Positions 10,339 to 22,905 of a stretch of 64,000 nucleotides of DNA are shown here, in pieces. The DNA lies in assembly GCF_014898815.1 (NCBI RefSeq), contig NW_026515416.1, forward strand, positions 1,860,001-1,924,000. The letters run 5' to 3'. Below the pieces are notes generated by a model. It was not told the origin of the DNA, did no database searches, and worked only from the letters and a program-made list of their open reading frames with translations. The DNA comes from Panonychus citri. Lineage: Eukaryota > Arthropoda > Arachnida > Trombidiformes > Tetranychidae. Each line of letters opens with the position of its first letter. The stretch's first letter is position 1. The position numbers and the translations under genes are program-made.

Positions 10339-13300
10339 TCAACGACGTCGGTTAGGTTGACGATTAGATGAATTGTCGAGTTCTGGGAATTCGGGAGATC
10401 GTAAAATGTAATCATCATGGTGACCATAATTGCTACGGGGAGTTCGAGGGCTGCTAAATCGCAAGTTAGCATGTCTATTAATGTTTCCTGAGATTTGCGG
10501 TGAATTTTGTTGATATTGACGCTGCGGATGAAAATTAGGTGGGTCGTTACGTTTGAGATGATGATGATGATCGTTATTATGATGATGATTATTATTGTTA
10601 AAATGTGGATTACTATTGCCAGATGAGGGTCGCCATATCGTTTGATGATTAGATGGTTGTTGACGAAAGAATTGTGGTTGATGATGAGGATAAGACTGGT
10701 GTGAATTGGTATTAGGATTGTAAAGAGTTCTATCACTTGTTCGATAACGTTCATTTGGGCTATTGGCCATAATGCCGCTCATAGAGGGAGACGATAACTC
10801 TAAATATTGTGATCGGTTTGATAGTTGACCTTGTTGGGATTTTTTAAGATTTAAACGCTGCATCTGACGCTGAACATTATGTAAAAGTGATTGTTTAGAA
10901 GGAGATTGTACTTCGTTATCCAGATACTCATTTAAAACAAATGCTTTTCGATTTCTATTTCCTTGTTTTAATTGCTTTAAAATGGCTCTTGGTGAATCAC
11001 CTTTATTTTTACCTCTAATTCTCTCAGGGCAGTTATTCTTTTGATGACCAATCCTGCTGCAATAATGACATCCTCGACCTCTTGGAAAAGGTCCATCATT
11101 TAGATAACGAGCATCAAAGAAATAATCAGTCCACGAATTATATCCATCAAAATTATCAGGTTGATTACCTAATCGATTTCTTCCAAGAATTATAGAGGCT
11201 TTAATGTAACGAGCCATCTCTGATTCGATACCTTGGCCAAGATTGTGAGAAAGTAAGAATGGATCTGAAAAGAGAAGGATAAATATGAGACAAACAAGAC
11301 GAGAGAAAAAAAGAGAAAATTAAATTAAATTTACACAGGGATTAAAAGAAAATCTTTTCAAGATTCTAAATAAAAGGCTTATAAACAGAGGAAGATATTA
11401 ATTGGTTGACTAAACAATTACCCTCAATAGCAATACGCCTTCCAGTCCATTTCTTTTCCATTTTTGTGAGATCTTGTGATCGCCGGATACAAACAACCAA
11501 TGCTTCGAATGGAAAAATTTCAGCGTAAAATTTTAAAAATCCATAGAATAGATTACCAACAGTTAGCTTATTAGAATTGTAGTGAGTCCATCGTTGTGCA
11601 AGTGAATCAATATCATCGAAAAACCATGTATTGTAACCATCGACAGTTCGCTCCGGTGGAGAGTCACCATCATAAAGCTCTTGTAAAATTGGTATAACTG
11701 GAGGGCTGCATCTTTGTAGATAGTAAAGAGTCATCAGAGTATAAGCGTAAGATGATAGACTCCCTTTGGATGCATCACAGATACCACATTTCTAAAAGAA
11801 AATGAAGATGATTAAGATTAAGATTGAGATTGAGAGGATGTTGAGAGATGTTTTTATCTAAAATTAAGAAAAGATAAGTAAAAGATAAACCAATAGTAAA
11901 TGATAGAAAATGAATAAACCTTGAAAAATTGTTTGACAGTGAATCCCAACATCGCCACACGATCATCGACTTGACAATAGGTACGAAGTAACCTGGTATT
12001 ATGGCTTGCGAGTAGATTGTACAGACTAATATCACAGTCGAAATGTTCTGGAGTTGATCTTCCTTTTACAATTTTTCGATTTGATTTGAATCGCAATTTA
12101 AGCACTGGAACTTTAGCCTGTGGAATTGGTTGTAAATTTGAGATCCTTTGGCCATGTTTCTTAAATTCATCAGCAAGTTTTTTAATGACTTCCGTTTGAT
12201 CAATACCTCTACCATCTTCATTATCTCTAAAAGTCAAACAAATATCAAGATCACATTTTTTTGCACCAAAACCATTTTTAGATGAGCCAAAAAGTTGCAA
12301 GTTAGCGTCAGGATAAATCTCACGAACCAAACTCGTGAGTGATTCCAATATAGATTCATGAACTTGTTCATAATTATCGTCCAATCGTTCGCTGTAATAA
12401 AGTCTAGAGCAAACTTCGTCTAATCGAGCTGATTGTTCTGGAAACAAAGTGCTAGGAACAGGAATCAAATCAGGTAACTTCTCAGCGGGACAATCCTTTT
12501 TGAAATGATCGATACGTTTACATTTTATACAATACTTTTGTGGTAATTTGAAACAAGGGTTAAGATGAAACTCTAGTGTATACCAAAAGTGTTCGTGTGT
12601 AAGAGAAGCCCATCTTACACTAATTTCGTCTTTAAGACGGTAAGAAATTCCGAATTTCTTGGCCAGTTTTATATTATAAGTAAAATTAAGTTCTTTTTTA
12701 CTTGCTTTTGTTTCACCACGAGATTCGTCAGCATCAAATTCTTCATCTGATCCTTTGTCTTTCGTTTCATCATCATCACTATCTTCAGAAGCCATTAACG
12801 TTCGGAAACAAGGTGAACGAAGTTCTTGGCTGAAATCGTCAAGATTAATAAGACACCTTTCTGCAGTTCGAGGAATCATGAAGTATCTGTAGGTTCTAAG
12901 CAAATTGTGTTGATAATTGTAATACAGTTCTTTTCTTCCGATACTCCGACTCAAATTATGACTATGGTGGACTGGATCTTCAACAGCAAGAATGCAGGTA
13001 GTCCAATTTTTGGAAGACAAAGTTAATTCAAGGCCACGAATGTTAACAACATTATCTCTATTGAAATCTTTGGCGTAATAAGCCAAAAGTTGTAACCACA
13101 ATTGACCAAGAGTTTGTTTATTTCGTGAAGGCCAATTGCTTCTTAAAACTGAATATTTTTCTTCTATCGCTTCTTTGGATGGTGTTGATCCATCAAGTGG
13201 GAAAAGACTTGGTAAAACGGGAGGTGAAGTTTGTTGTAGAAAATGGATCACCATAATGTGAAAAGAGTGTGATGGCCAGAAACCATGATCGGCTCGATCA

Positions 13301-14031
13301 AATCCACAATTACGGGCCCATAATTTGAAGCAAGCGGCAAGTTTAGCGACTCTTGGATCAAAGGATTCATATTTTGCCAATAGTTCAGCAACCTCAAGAC
13401 TTGAACTGGAGTAAACACCAAAATGAATTTTCGGTTTTTCTTGACCAAGAAAATGAGATGAATACCGAAACGAGAACCTTGGAGATGAGATGTCAAACTC
13501 TTTCTGAATCTCAGTATAAACTTCCATATCTAATGACATTTTCATTGCAACATTTTGCAATATCTGAGCAGAATTATATTTATCTTCATTTTCCAAAACT
13601 AATTCAACATTAACATCAGAATTGTCCAAAGCAAATCCTGATACTATTGAACCGTAGGGTCTTAAATAGATCCTTGTTCCAGGAAACCAAACATTAATTG
13701 TCGCTTCAATCTCTCGGACTGCTGCCATTCGAAGATCTTTTTGCTTTTCAGTCAATAATCTACCAGAATATCTTTCAACCATTCCATCAATGGCACGTAA
13801 TTGAGCTTTACAGGGTTCAGGCAAACTGAAGATAGTGATATCTTCCTTGAATGAAGTACGTTTATTCCGATGTTTTCTATCTTCTGAGATATGCGAAGAA
13901 AGGACATATTCTTTGAATTTAATCCGACATAGTTCACACCTATAAAGATATTCTTGATCAGTCTTGCTGATACAATTCTGATTATATAAAGCGAGAAGCT
14001 GACGATCAACATTTCCATCCGTAGTCATCAT
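10339..14031 (-). CDS. TUT7: Terminal uridylyltransferase, TUT4/TUT7 (ZCCHC11/ZCCHC6) type
   Basis: Three exons (14031-11920, 11791-11422, 11264-10339) with in-phase GT-AG introns give about 1135 residues. TUT4/TUT7 add uridines to RNA 3' ends (pre-let-7, mRNA tails). Visible order: an N-terminal zinc finger (C32, C35, H47, H54); a first nucleotidyltransferase module whose GS..SGF site reads SDVN (D139, N141), missing one catalytic acid as expected of the inactive module; PAP-associated sequence; an acidic linker (about 416-437); CCHC knuckle C501-C504-H509-C514; a second module with GSS.NGFG and intact DLD (D594, D596); PAP-associated sequence in exons 2-3; CCHC knuckle C893-C896-H901-C906; and an Asn/Gln/His-rich tail. 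Start is the first ATG (an upstream in-frame GTG is ignored). The symbol stands for the TUT4/TUT7 group, not a proven 1:1 orthologue. Confidence 0.93.
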
Positions 14032-14827
14032 GATTATCACGAAAAAAGAACAGAAATCAAAAGATCACCAAAAAAATAAAACAAAACACAAGAGAGAAAG
14101 AAAAAAGCTTCTTTGGTTTAGATGAAACCAAAACCTTGAAAGAAACTGAAGAGATGAAGGAATAAAATTTCCAGTGGAATTAAAGTAAATTGAAACCAGT
14201 GTCAAACAAAGCAATTAGTTGGACCATGAAGAACGCAAATTAAATTTAATTAAAGAGAAACCAATTAAATGAACTCAAAAGCATAAATTAAAATCCATTA
14301 AGAATCTTAAAAAAATTTTCTTAAAATGTATTTTCTCAAATCGATTGATCGATAAATTGAACAATCGAACATCGAAAAAGTGCTACCATCTCTCGAGGAA
14401 AAAACAAACTATAAATGAGAATTTTTTTAATTTTAATTTTTCACTTTTAAAATTTTTAATAATCAATTAACATTAATTATCACAAACATGAAAACTAAAA
14501 TGCAAACCCAACAAAATTTGTCCGTTTGGACCTTCAGGTAATCCTGAAGTATAATTTGTATGAAACATTGGCTTGGTTGAAGTACAATTTACAATGTAAA
14601 TTAAAACAGAATTTCACTAAAACTTTAATTGTACTCAAGATCTTTTTGTATTAACAATCAATTTATTGTCGAGAAATAATTTACATAAACTTGATTGAGA
14701 TGAATAAAAGCAAAGATTTTTCTTCCAATTGAGAAAAAAGAAAATAAATAAATTGTTCGATGTTGATTTTAATAGTTGACAGTTTATTCAAACGCACCTT
14801 ACGAATCGTTTACGATTGTGATCACAA
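14032..14827. other. Intergenic stretch upstream of the TUT gene
   Basis: Presumably contains the TUT promoter and 5' UTR. It is very AT-rich with no supported gene or repeat. Confidence 0.5.
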
Positions 14828-16249
14828 TTAATTGTTATAGAAAATGGATCTTACATATTGGGTCATATTGTAAACACTATTTCGAACACTATCAACTGTA
14901 TTCGACCATCGAGCTTGTTGACCATCATGAAGAGAATCAGTTCCAATCTGATGCTCGTAGTAGGAGAAAAATTCAATCAACTTGAGCTGTTTAACAGTTC
15001 GAAGTTCATTATTAATAGATCGACATTCGACTTGGAAGATTCCAAGGGCTTTGGCTTTAGCTGAGGTGAAAATTTCCATTAAATTAGGATCCTGCGTAAG
15101 ATTTCATAATATCATCGATGAACTGAATTCGAGCTTTTTCAAGGCATTTTCAGCACTCGTTTCTTCATGAGAGATAAACAGTTTTTCAACATCAATCTTA
15201 TTGTGATCTATGGAAACATTAATATTTAGGTCAATTTGTAAATTCTTTCAATCGATTAAATGTATTTACCATTTAATTGTTTCGCAAGTAAACTGAATCG
15301 ATTAGAAACTTGCCAAAGTTTCTGCTCTTCTCCTTCCCAAGATTTGATAACAATATTTTCTGGCGACAATAAGGATATGACCAATTCTTTGAGATATCCA
15401 ACGAAATCAGGTCTTATTTTGCTTATCCTTCCATCGAAATGAATATCATCAACATTTTCTCCAGGTGAAGGCAAAAGAAAACAGTCCATATCAGAGTAAC
15501 ATTGATCTAACGATCTCCATGACGATTCAAGTTTCGACATTTGAACGGTTCGTTTATAGTTGAGAAATTTTCGACCACCTTCATTACCATAGTTATAGTC
15601 TGAGACGTAAGCCCAATCCCTCACGAGAATCAATAACTTTTGAACAATCTGATCACCAGGTACTCGAGATTCTTGGGGAAGACATTCACTGAATTTACAT
15701 AAGTTGCTTATGTCTTTACTCTGAATATTTCGTGACTGATTGTAGATTAGAGTGGAAGAAATCAGGTTGGAGATGGCGAAAAATTGTTCCTCTTCAATAG
15801 ATTCACTGGAAAAACCTTGAGTGTCCATCAATAGAACTACAATCTTAGTACCATCTCTACGTTTAATGATCAATGGTTTAGACCATAACACGATACCGCG
15901 TATCTCTATCGATTCCAGGTCTCCATGAAAAGCCTGGAACAAGTTTGAATCTCATCATGAAATAATTCAAATGATGATGATGATCTTCAGTAAATACCTG
16001 TTAATGGTTCGTCCTCTGAACCAATCCAGTTTTCTTGGTCGTACCGTTGTAAATATCGAAGGAAAAGTTCAGAGAAATGATTTACCTGTTCTCGAATCAC
16101 CATTAATGGATACAATTGCCACAGGTAAATCTTTGATACCTTTTTCCAGAGATTCATCTGTAAAAAGCATATCGACAAACATCAAGTCATTGAATTGAAA
16201 TTTATGAGTTTTTGGGTTTAACCAGATGATTGGTAAAGGTGAGTTCATG
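14828..16249 (-). pseudogene. Decayed atlastin-like GTPase, copy D
   Basis: Atlastin-like sequence runs through the whole interval on the minus strand but changes frame several times. From ATG 16249 the first exon reads to the P-loop (GDSRTGKS), then single-base losses in the SFLLNFFLR region break it. The next intron (16012 to about 15943) is normal; after FSWR a short deletion breaks the frame before GIVLW. A long open part (15942-15256) keeps DTQG, RDW and CFLLPSPG. After another short intron (KQLN| to HNKIDVEKL) one more frame change occurs near 15110. The last open part (15079-14828) resembles the atlastin helical bundle. The homologue is more diverged than copies A-C and keeps the middle-domain exon. 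With at least four frame breaks it is probably a real pseudogene. Confidence 0.8.
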
Positions 16250-16755
16250 ATTCAAATGAATTAATTGCTATCACGATGATCAAATGGAACCATAAAATTA
16301 ACTATAATTTATTTCATAGATTGGCAACCAAAATTACAAAATACATCAAGTAAATACAAAAGTGTCTTTTGAGTGTTCAAAACAATAGGAAATCAATCAA
16401 TTAATGATGATGGTAATTGTATCAACCTCCTGATTAACTTTGACAATCTTATCGATTGAAACAAAGTCTAATCCTAATTATAAGCATCATTGATCTAGAC
16501 TATTCCATAACTTGAGTGATAATTAGGACAATAGGAAAATGAAGTAATTTGTTAATTCGTCAACATAATTATCGTGAATTTAAGAGAAGCGAAAAAATTT
16601 TTCATTGGGAATTAATTACAATTACAATTTCCAATTTATTCAAAAGATCCGCATTTTCACAACTCATTTTGTTTGGTCTTTAAGAACCTTTGTAAATTGT
16701 TTAGGACAATTTCAAATTGTCAATTTGTCTTTGTTCAGTTTTCTCTCCATCTTTA
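16250..16755. other. Intergenic stretch
   Basis: AT-rich spacer between the divergent copy D pseudogene and the 16756 reading frame. No feature seen beyond a possible shared promoter. Confidence 0.45.
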
Positions 16756-17277
16756 ATGTTATCCTGTTTAACTGAAAAATTGAGAATTTCTAATAAAATG
16801 TCTTCAGTTTGTATTAATAGTAAAGAAGATATTTTCTTTGATGTTTACTTTTATTTGCCTTATGATACAAGAATCTCACCGAGTCTTTTTAAATTTGTTA
16901 TTTCTGCCCCAAATAATCAAGTTGAAGATTCAATTTTGGATTTTGAAAGTGTTCCAACTGTTTGTAAGCGTTGGTTGAATGTGAAAATGACCATTACCAA
17001 AGGTTTCAGGACTTATCTCGATCAGGTTGACATGATTCTAGTGATCAAAGGTAACTTGGTACCCGTTTTCGACCACATTGAGGTAGAAGCTCTATTTCCT
17101 TCATTTGTGAAGGGTAATCTGGATTCTATTGATTTTGATAAATTAAGTTCGCTACGGTGCATTTTTCCGGGAATTAGAACAATTTGTATTGAGGTACCGG
17201 CAAGGTTCAAGGATGAGTACCAACGTGTTGAGCTTTTCAGAGCTGATCTTGGCCGTTTGAATTACCCGATTAATTAA
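16756..17277 (+). CDS. Unrecognised single-exon gene, about 160-174 residues
   Basis: An intact reading frame ends at TAA 17275-17277. The first in-frame ATG is 16756, with another at 16798 (MSSVCINSKED), which is equally plausible. The protein is of mixed composition with a VCKRW string that superficially resembles F-box-region sequence, but no domain is clear. No signal peptide or membrane helix is evident from the 16798 start. It converges on the 3' end of EEF1AKMT1 copy 2 with about 95 bp between them and sits just outside the inverted duplication. Open frame and length make it a likely real gene; function unknown. Confidence 0.5.
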   Translation: MLSCLTEKLRISNKMSSVCINSKEDIFFDVYFYLPYDTRISPSLFKFVISAPNNQVEDSILDFESVPTVCKRWLNVKMTITKGFRTYLDQVDMILVIKGNLVPVFDHIEVEALFPSFVKGNLDSIDFDKLSSLRCIFPGIRTICIEVPARFKDEYQRVELFRADLGRLNYPIN

Positions 17278-17371
17278 TAGTTAGCTGTTAAGAACCTTTA
17301 CCATTTTGACTAATAAATAATTTTTCGAATTTTGGATCATCTTTTAATTGTTGATTTATTTTCTTTGATGG

Positions 17372-18092
17372 TTAAATTGGGAAATTAGAGAAACAAGCAA
17401 ATTGATTGGCGAGATTGTTTTTGTGTCTTGGAATGAAAGTTGAGCTTGGTTTTAATTGTAACAATTTGTCGACCAAATTACTTTGAATCGCTCCAGTGTT
17501 GAGAATAATTTTCTCCTTTTTCAGATAATTAATCGTCTCGGTGACTTTGGTGAGACATTCTTCCGATAGAAATGGAGGATCACAAACAATAATATCGAAA
17601 ATGAACTGGACAAAACTTTTACGGCCAAAGGATCGCGATAATCATAGAACACGAAATTAGGTCCTAGCCGAGCGAATCGTTGATCAAATTCAAGAAGATA
17701 AACTTGAACATCAGAATATTTGTCATTTTCCTTAATCATGGAAAGTAATTTAATGTAAACAGTTGGACATGAGATGCAACCGATTACTCCATTTCCATTG
17801 ATCGTTTTAATGAGAGAATCGGCCAAGAATTGGGTCGTTTCTTCATCGTACCAGAATTGACTCAATTCCTTCAATGGAGAGAAAAGAATTAGAATCACAA
17901 TTAGAATTAGAATAAGAAACAAATTGTAAATCAAATGATTATTAATACAAAGTTCTAACTCACCCAATCTTCAGAGAAGCTCTTTGAATCATCTTGTTGA
18001 TTGTTTTTCTGTTCCAAGAGAAATTCATTCAATGCTGCCAACGATTCAGCCGAAAGATGAGGAGGATCATCATCATCTTCGAGATTCGACAT
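17372..18092 (-). pseudogene. EEF1AKMT1: EEF1A lysine methyltransferase 1, copy 2, exon 2 frameshifted
   Basis: Exon 1 is 18092-17964 (43 codons, intact, ending EDW) and exon 2 is 17868-17372, with the same intron as copy 1. Relative to copy 1, exon 2 lacks a GAA codon (in frame) after AVK and one T in the T-run of the following SSSFF region. That puts the DPPF motif and everything after it out of frame. The 5' half is therefore good here and the 3' half good in copy 1. Either each copy suffered its own hit, or the single-T loss is a homopolymer error and this is the working gene. Confidence 0.85.
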
Positions 18093-18377
18093 TTTGTTTA
18101 CAAACAACAATTGGAAATCACAATTTGCAACAATGTTTAGATTGTAAAGTTTAGAATTGGAAAGAGACAAGATTTTAATTGTTACCAAAGTGATTTTCTT
18201 GGCTCGAAATTCAATCTCATTGATTAGTTGATTTTCTTGTGAATATTGAAAATTGCGCTCAACTATTAATTCACTTGAGTGAAAAACCGATTGGACTTTT
18301 TTGGAAAAGTTTTTCTGTTTTGAACTTAAATTTTTGAATCTTGTTTTACAAAATTTGACCTTTGTGCCTGTTGAATT
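18093..18377. promoter_or_regulatory. Bidirectional intergenic promoter (right copy)
   Basis: A 285 bp gap between the start of EEF1AKMT1 copy 2 (leftward) and the atlastin-like copy C (rightward). It is the inverted counterpart of 4334-4636 with strong similarity. Promoter role is inferred from the divergent arrangement. Confidence 0.5.
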
Positions 18378-19531
18378 ATGATGAACGAACCTTTGAAAGT
18401 GTTTTATTTTAATTCGCGAGCGAATAAATTTGTTTTCGATGAGAAACTTTACTCTCAGTGGTTATCATCATTCAATGAAAAGCACCGAGATTTACCTGTT
18501 GCTATTGTTTCCATTGTCGGTGATGCGAGAAAAGGAAAATCTTTTCTATTGAACTTTTTCCTTCGATATTTACAACGATATGGTTATGATGATTGGCTCT
18601 GGGATCTCGATGAACCATTAATAGGCTTTTCATGGAGAGACGGCGTTGAAAGAGATACTGTTGGAATCGTTTTATGGCCTGAGCCCTTTGTACTAACACG
18701 AAAAGATGGTTCTAAAATTGTTGTTATTTTAATGGACACTCAGGGGTTTTCTAATGATTACGATACAGTCGATCCTTTTTCACCATTTCAGCGATTATTT
18801 CATCGATTCTAATCTATAATCAGAAGGGAAACATCCAATCAAATGATGTTACAGTTTTATCCAAATTCATTGAATATTCTAAAGTACATATTGATAAAGG
18901 ATTAGCCAGTGGAGTTGAGGTCTTCCAGCGATTGTTGTTCGTGATCCGTGATTGGTCTAATCGAAGGGCATTCGCATTTGGACTCAAAGGAGGAAATGAT
19001 TACCTCAAATACAAGAAAGAAAGTCAGAAAGATGAATTCTGTTCTTCATGGGCCAACTTGGAGAAGTGTTATTCGGACATTGATTGTTGTTTGTTACCTT
19101 CGCTTGGAGACAAAGCTGAAGATCTTGATTTTAATGGAGAATTATGGAAATTGAAACCTGAATTTGTCCAAGCTCTTAGAGAACTAGCTTCATCACTATT
19201 GGCACCCGACAGAATTGTCACCAAATCAATTGGAGGAGAAGAAGCTCAATGTTGGCAAGTCTTAAAAATCTTCAAGAAACTTGCAAAAAATAAAGGTAAT
19301 TTTCATGCTTCTGATTAGGTCCCAATTTTTAATTCTCTCCATTTCATTTTAGAAATACAATCAAATGGAAGTACACGCGCTAAGGACGCCGTCAGGACAG
19401 GAGCTCCAATCAATAATTTAATGGATTGGGTCACTAATAATATAATTAGAGGTGGACGTTTAATTGCCGTAGCGGCAATGGTAGCCATTTATACTCTTAT
19501 TCCGCGAAAGAAGCCTACAAAAAACTCATAA
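18378..19531 (+). pseudogene. Atlastin-like GTPase, copy C, single frameshift
   Basis: Exon 1 (18378-19295) and exon 2 (19353-19531) are joined by a 57 bp GT-AG intron. The G domain has GDARKGKS, FSWRDG, DTQG and, after the break, RDW and CCLLPSLG. One base is missing near 18773, just after DTV, relative to copies A and B; the frame otherwise continues to the end. Exon 2 encodes only about 60 residues, ending in a hydrophobic helix (LIAVAAMVAIYTLI) and a basic tail (PRKKPTK). It is much shorter than and different from exon 2 of A and B. Nearly everything is intact, so this could be a functional gene with a sequence error, or a very young pseudogene. Confidence 0.8.
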
Positions 19532-21057
19532 AGTCATGAGTTGTACTTTTCTCAACATTTATATGAAATCTCAACTTGAGTTTGAAAGACTCGAAGAGTA
19601 CAAATAATATTTATTAAATATCTCATTTGAAAGATTCATTCGAACTGTCCAAATTTTGACCATTCTTTCGATTCTAAAGCATGGTCGATGAAGCGAAGTG
19701 ACTTTGATTTAATGGAGATTTGTAAATACAAATTGTCTCGAAAAACACTCGCACAAATGGAAACACATCTTTCACGATGAAAACTTTCAAGTCAAAGTCT
19801 ACAGGTTTAAATTGTCAATTTCCTCATTGGGAGCAGAATAAATTTGACCAATTCCGAAAAAGACGAAAACTGTCAATTGGCAAAGATCACACGCTCCCAA
19901 TACATCAGTATCCAAAGTGACCTTAAAATTATTCGATTTCTGTGGACTCAAAAGTCTTGAAATTACAGTTAATCCATTAATAAAAACGGATGATTTCTGT
20001 AATTTATTAAGACTGTGAAATTTTCCATAGTATCCTAAACATGTAAGGATTTAATATAATTTCAATTTGACGTTGTTATTGGATATACGATATTAACGTT
20101 ATTATCAAAATGATAAGTTGATTTATGAGAACCATGATAACGATAAATGATGATGATGAGAGTCAATTATAACTTTCATGTTATCTGTTGCTGTTTTCAA
20201 AATGAAACTACTAACAAGCCAATGACAATATCATCATCTCATGGATGTTAGTTTAACTTGAACATGATGAGAGTATATTAATTATCATCTAAAAGGAAAT
20301 GGAAAGATGACAATAATGATGATAATAAATGAAACCTTCAAAATGAAAAACAATCTCATCTCATGAAAGATCATACCAATAGTTTGGATTGTGAAAAACT
20401 GGACATGGATTGATTAGATTCATCATGATGATGGTCATCATCATCATCGATTGGTCATCATTTTCATTCTCGTTCATCTCAGTAATATCATGTTGTCTTA
20501 CTATCTAACATTAATATCTTTATTATTATCATCATTATCATCTCTTGAAATGTGATATTTTCAGAGGATAAATGCAATTGGAAGACAAATGAAGATGGAG
20601 GAATCAAAGGAGGAAAAGGAAAAGTTGAGAAAATCAAGATTCTCATGGGTTTTATATGTTGATTGATGTGAAAAAGATATTTTCACATCTTTGGATATAT
20701 TTATTTTTTTATTTCGATTTAAGATTATCCCATCATCATCCTGATCATCATTTGTATCTGCAACATTAAACCATCATCAATAATATCGTTATCATCATTA
20801 TCAGAGTTCAGAAAGAGAGAGAGAGCCAGAAATCAATGACATATCAAAATGAGAAATGATAACTGATAGTGAAGGTGAAATAATGATAAAAAGTGATAAC
20901 AATAATATCAAATACTCGGATATCCGTAAACACAAAGATGGATAATCCTTTATGCTCATTTGATGTAATATGTCACCAATCCAATTAGATTAACATAAGT
21001 TAATACGGACCAATAATCATCATCATCACCACGATAACCATTAGTATTTGTTATTGT
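19532..21057. other. Intergenic stretch rich in ATC/GAT runs
   Basis: After the duplicated 3' flank the sequence is noncoding with many short ATCATC/GATGATG runs (for example 20429-20452). No gene is seen before the inverted-end element starting at 21058. Confidence 0.5.
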
Positions 21058-21806
21058 CCCAATCAACATCATCAAATTTTTTGAGTAAAAATAATAATTT
21101 TTTGACTCTTTTTTGACTCTTTCATTGAGTCAAATGTTAATCAATTTTTTATGAGTAGTTTTTATTCAAAAAATAGTAAAAAAAAATCAAAATTTAGTAA
21201 AAATTTACTCAATTTTTTTTTGAATAGTTTTTATTCAAAAACACGCAGTTTTTTTAAATGAGTAAATGTTGAATCAAAATTAGAATTGTGATTCTAATTT
21301 TCTTGATTCATCAACTTACTTTCGTTTTCTGTTTGCAATAAAGTTAATGCATCAAGAAAATTAGAATCTCAATTCTAATTTAAAATTTTGATTCTAATTT
21401 TATTGTTTTTTGGAAAATTCATATTCATATAAATGATGAGTTCAATTTTTCACCACCCTAACCTCCCACTCCACCAACTCCATCAACAAAAATGACCACT
21501 CACCTTCATCATCTTTCACCTTTGCCAAAACTAACAACAATTAATTATTTTCAGTTTCAAAATTTCTAATTCGCGAGATTCGTAGATTCTTTGAAAACTA
21601 ATTGTTAATTAAATTTTGAATTCAAATCAACAAATTACAAAGTTTGGCGTAAATAAGCATTTGAATGGAGTCATAACAAAAATTTATACTAGATTCTTTG
21701 ATTCATTGATTCTTTAATGAATGTTTTAATTGACATGAAAATGAGTAAATTCTGAGGTTGGAAATCAACGGAAATTTGCAAAAATTTAACATTTTTTCAT
21801 GTAAGA

Positions 21807-22410
21807 TTCCATTGATCTTTAAGAATTGTCGGTAAATGTAATTCAAGCTGTCGTCTCAGATTATTATGTAAAAAGTATTTGTCTTCACGAATTAAAGCAG
21901 GAATTGTCCGATTCTCACACTGGTAAACACCATAATCTTTAGGTTCACCTGTAAATGGACCATGAGCATGACCATATTCACATATTAGATAAACTGAGAC
22001 GGGATTAGCTTTAGAACGTTTTCTTTAAAAATACTTAAGATTCGGTAGCAAAATTGGGTCACTTGAGAATCTTTGATTCACATTGTTAAACAGATTAACC
22101 ACTATTTCCGCTGAATTAAGATGTAGACCACCATGAGCCATAATAGATGAGAGAACAGCATCACAATACTTTTTGTTGGTGGTTGATAACTAGTGACTTC
22201 TTGGACAACTTCACCATCACAAACACTATTTTCTAAATTGTCAGAATTTTCAACTGAATTGCTTGATGGCATACCTTGAGAAATGGATTCATCATTAGAA
22301 TAAGAATCTTCATCATTTATTGCATCGGGCAATTTTTCAATGTACGATGTAACTGAAAGATTGTGGGTTTTCTTTTCTTCTATTGAAGCTTCTTTTTGAA
22401 ATTGGTTCAT
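21807..22410 (-). pseudogene. Unrecognised protein of the inverted-end element (leftward)
   Basis: ATG 22410 opens an acidic, Ser/Asn-rich N-terminus. Near 22180 the good frame shifts by one base into a region reading KYCDAVLSSIMAHGGLHLNS and continuing to about 22030. Another shift in a run of T/A around 22025 leads to SVYLICEYGHAHGPF, CENRTIPAL and RRQLELHLPTIL, ending near 21807. Codon-like constraint across shifted segments indicates a real but decayed gene of about 200 residues. I do not recognise the family. Confidence 0.45.
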
Positions 22411-22905
22411 CCATTAATCTTCATCAATTGATGAAAGATGAAAGATGAAAGACGAAAGGTTGAATGGGTCACTCTAAGGTCAGGTGAAGGTCTCACCTTT
22501 AAATTTCAAAGTCACTTAAATTACTTTTCACTTTTAGTAAATCACTAAATTACCGATTACAAAAATAAATTCACGAATCTTAAAGTTCATAATTAATAGA
22601 AGAAAAAAATAATTAAGATTTGAAATAAAATAATCAAATTAACTAAAGATTTAATTAAAGATTGAAAGATAAACACTAATTCAAATTTTAGAATAGAAAA
22701 CCACATGTTCTCTTTAGAATTTTTCTTATTCTTTTCTAAAGTAACCATAGCAACAATAGATAAGAGGGAAGATTTAAATAGAATTTAAATCATTTTTTAA
22801 ACGGAAGTTGTTAACCACGTTTTAATTTTCTTTTAATTCAGTTGAATTTTTTTCTCAAGTTTTCCACTTTAATTGTTTTTCTACATTTTATCGAGTGTTT
22901 TATTG

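Larger units (their letters stand above)
17335..19895. repeat. Inverted segmental duplication, right arm
   Basis: Reverse-complement counterpart of 2685-5393, in the order EEF1AKMT1 (leftward), shared promoter, atlastin-like gene (rightward), 3' flank. The EEF1AKMT1 portion is almost identical to the left arm, while the GTPase second exon is different and shorter. The arms are separated by about 11.9 kb. Confidence 0.8.

Noticed and set aside
10323..10754. 143-codon minus frame overlapping the TUT gene tail
   Set aside because: Shadow of the low-complexity Asn/His-rich last TUT exon in another frame.
20400..20460. Repeated ATCATC/GATGAT units as a possible CRISPR-like or satellite array
   Set aside because: Short simple repeats with no constant spacer length; a eukaryotic microsatellite texture.
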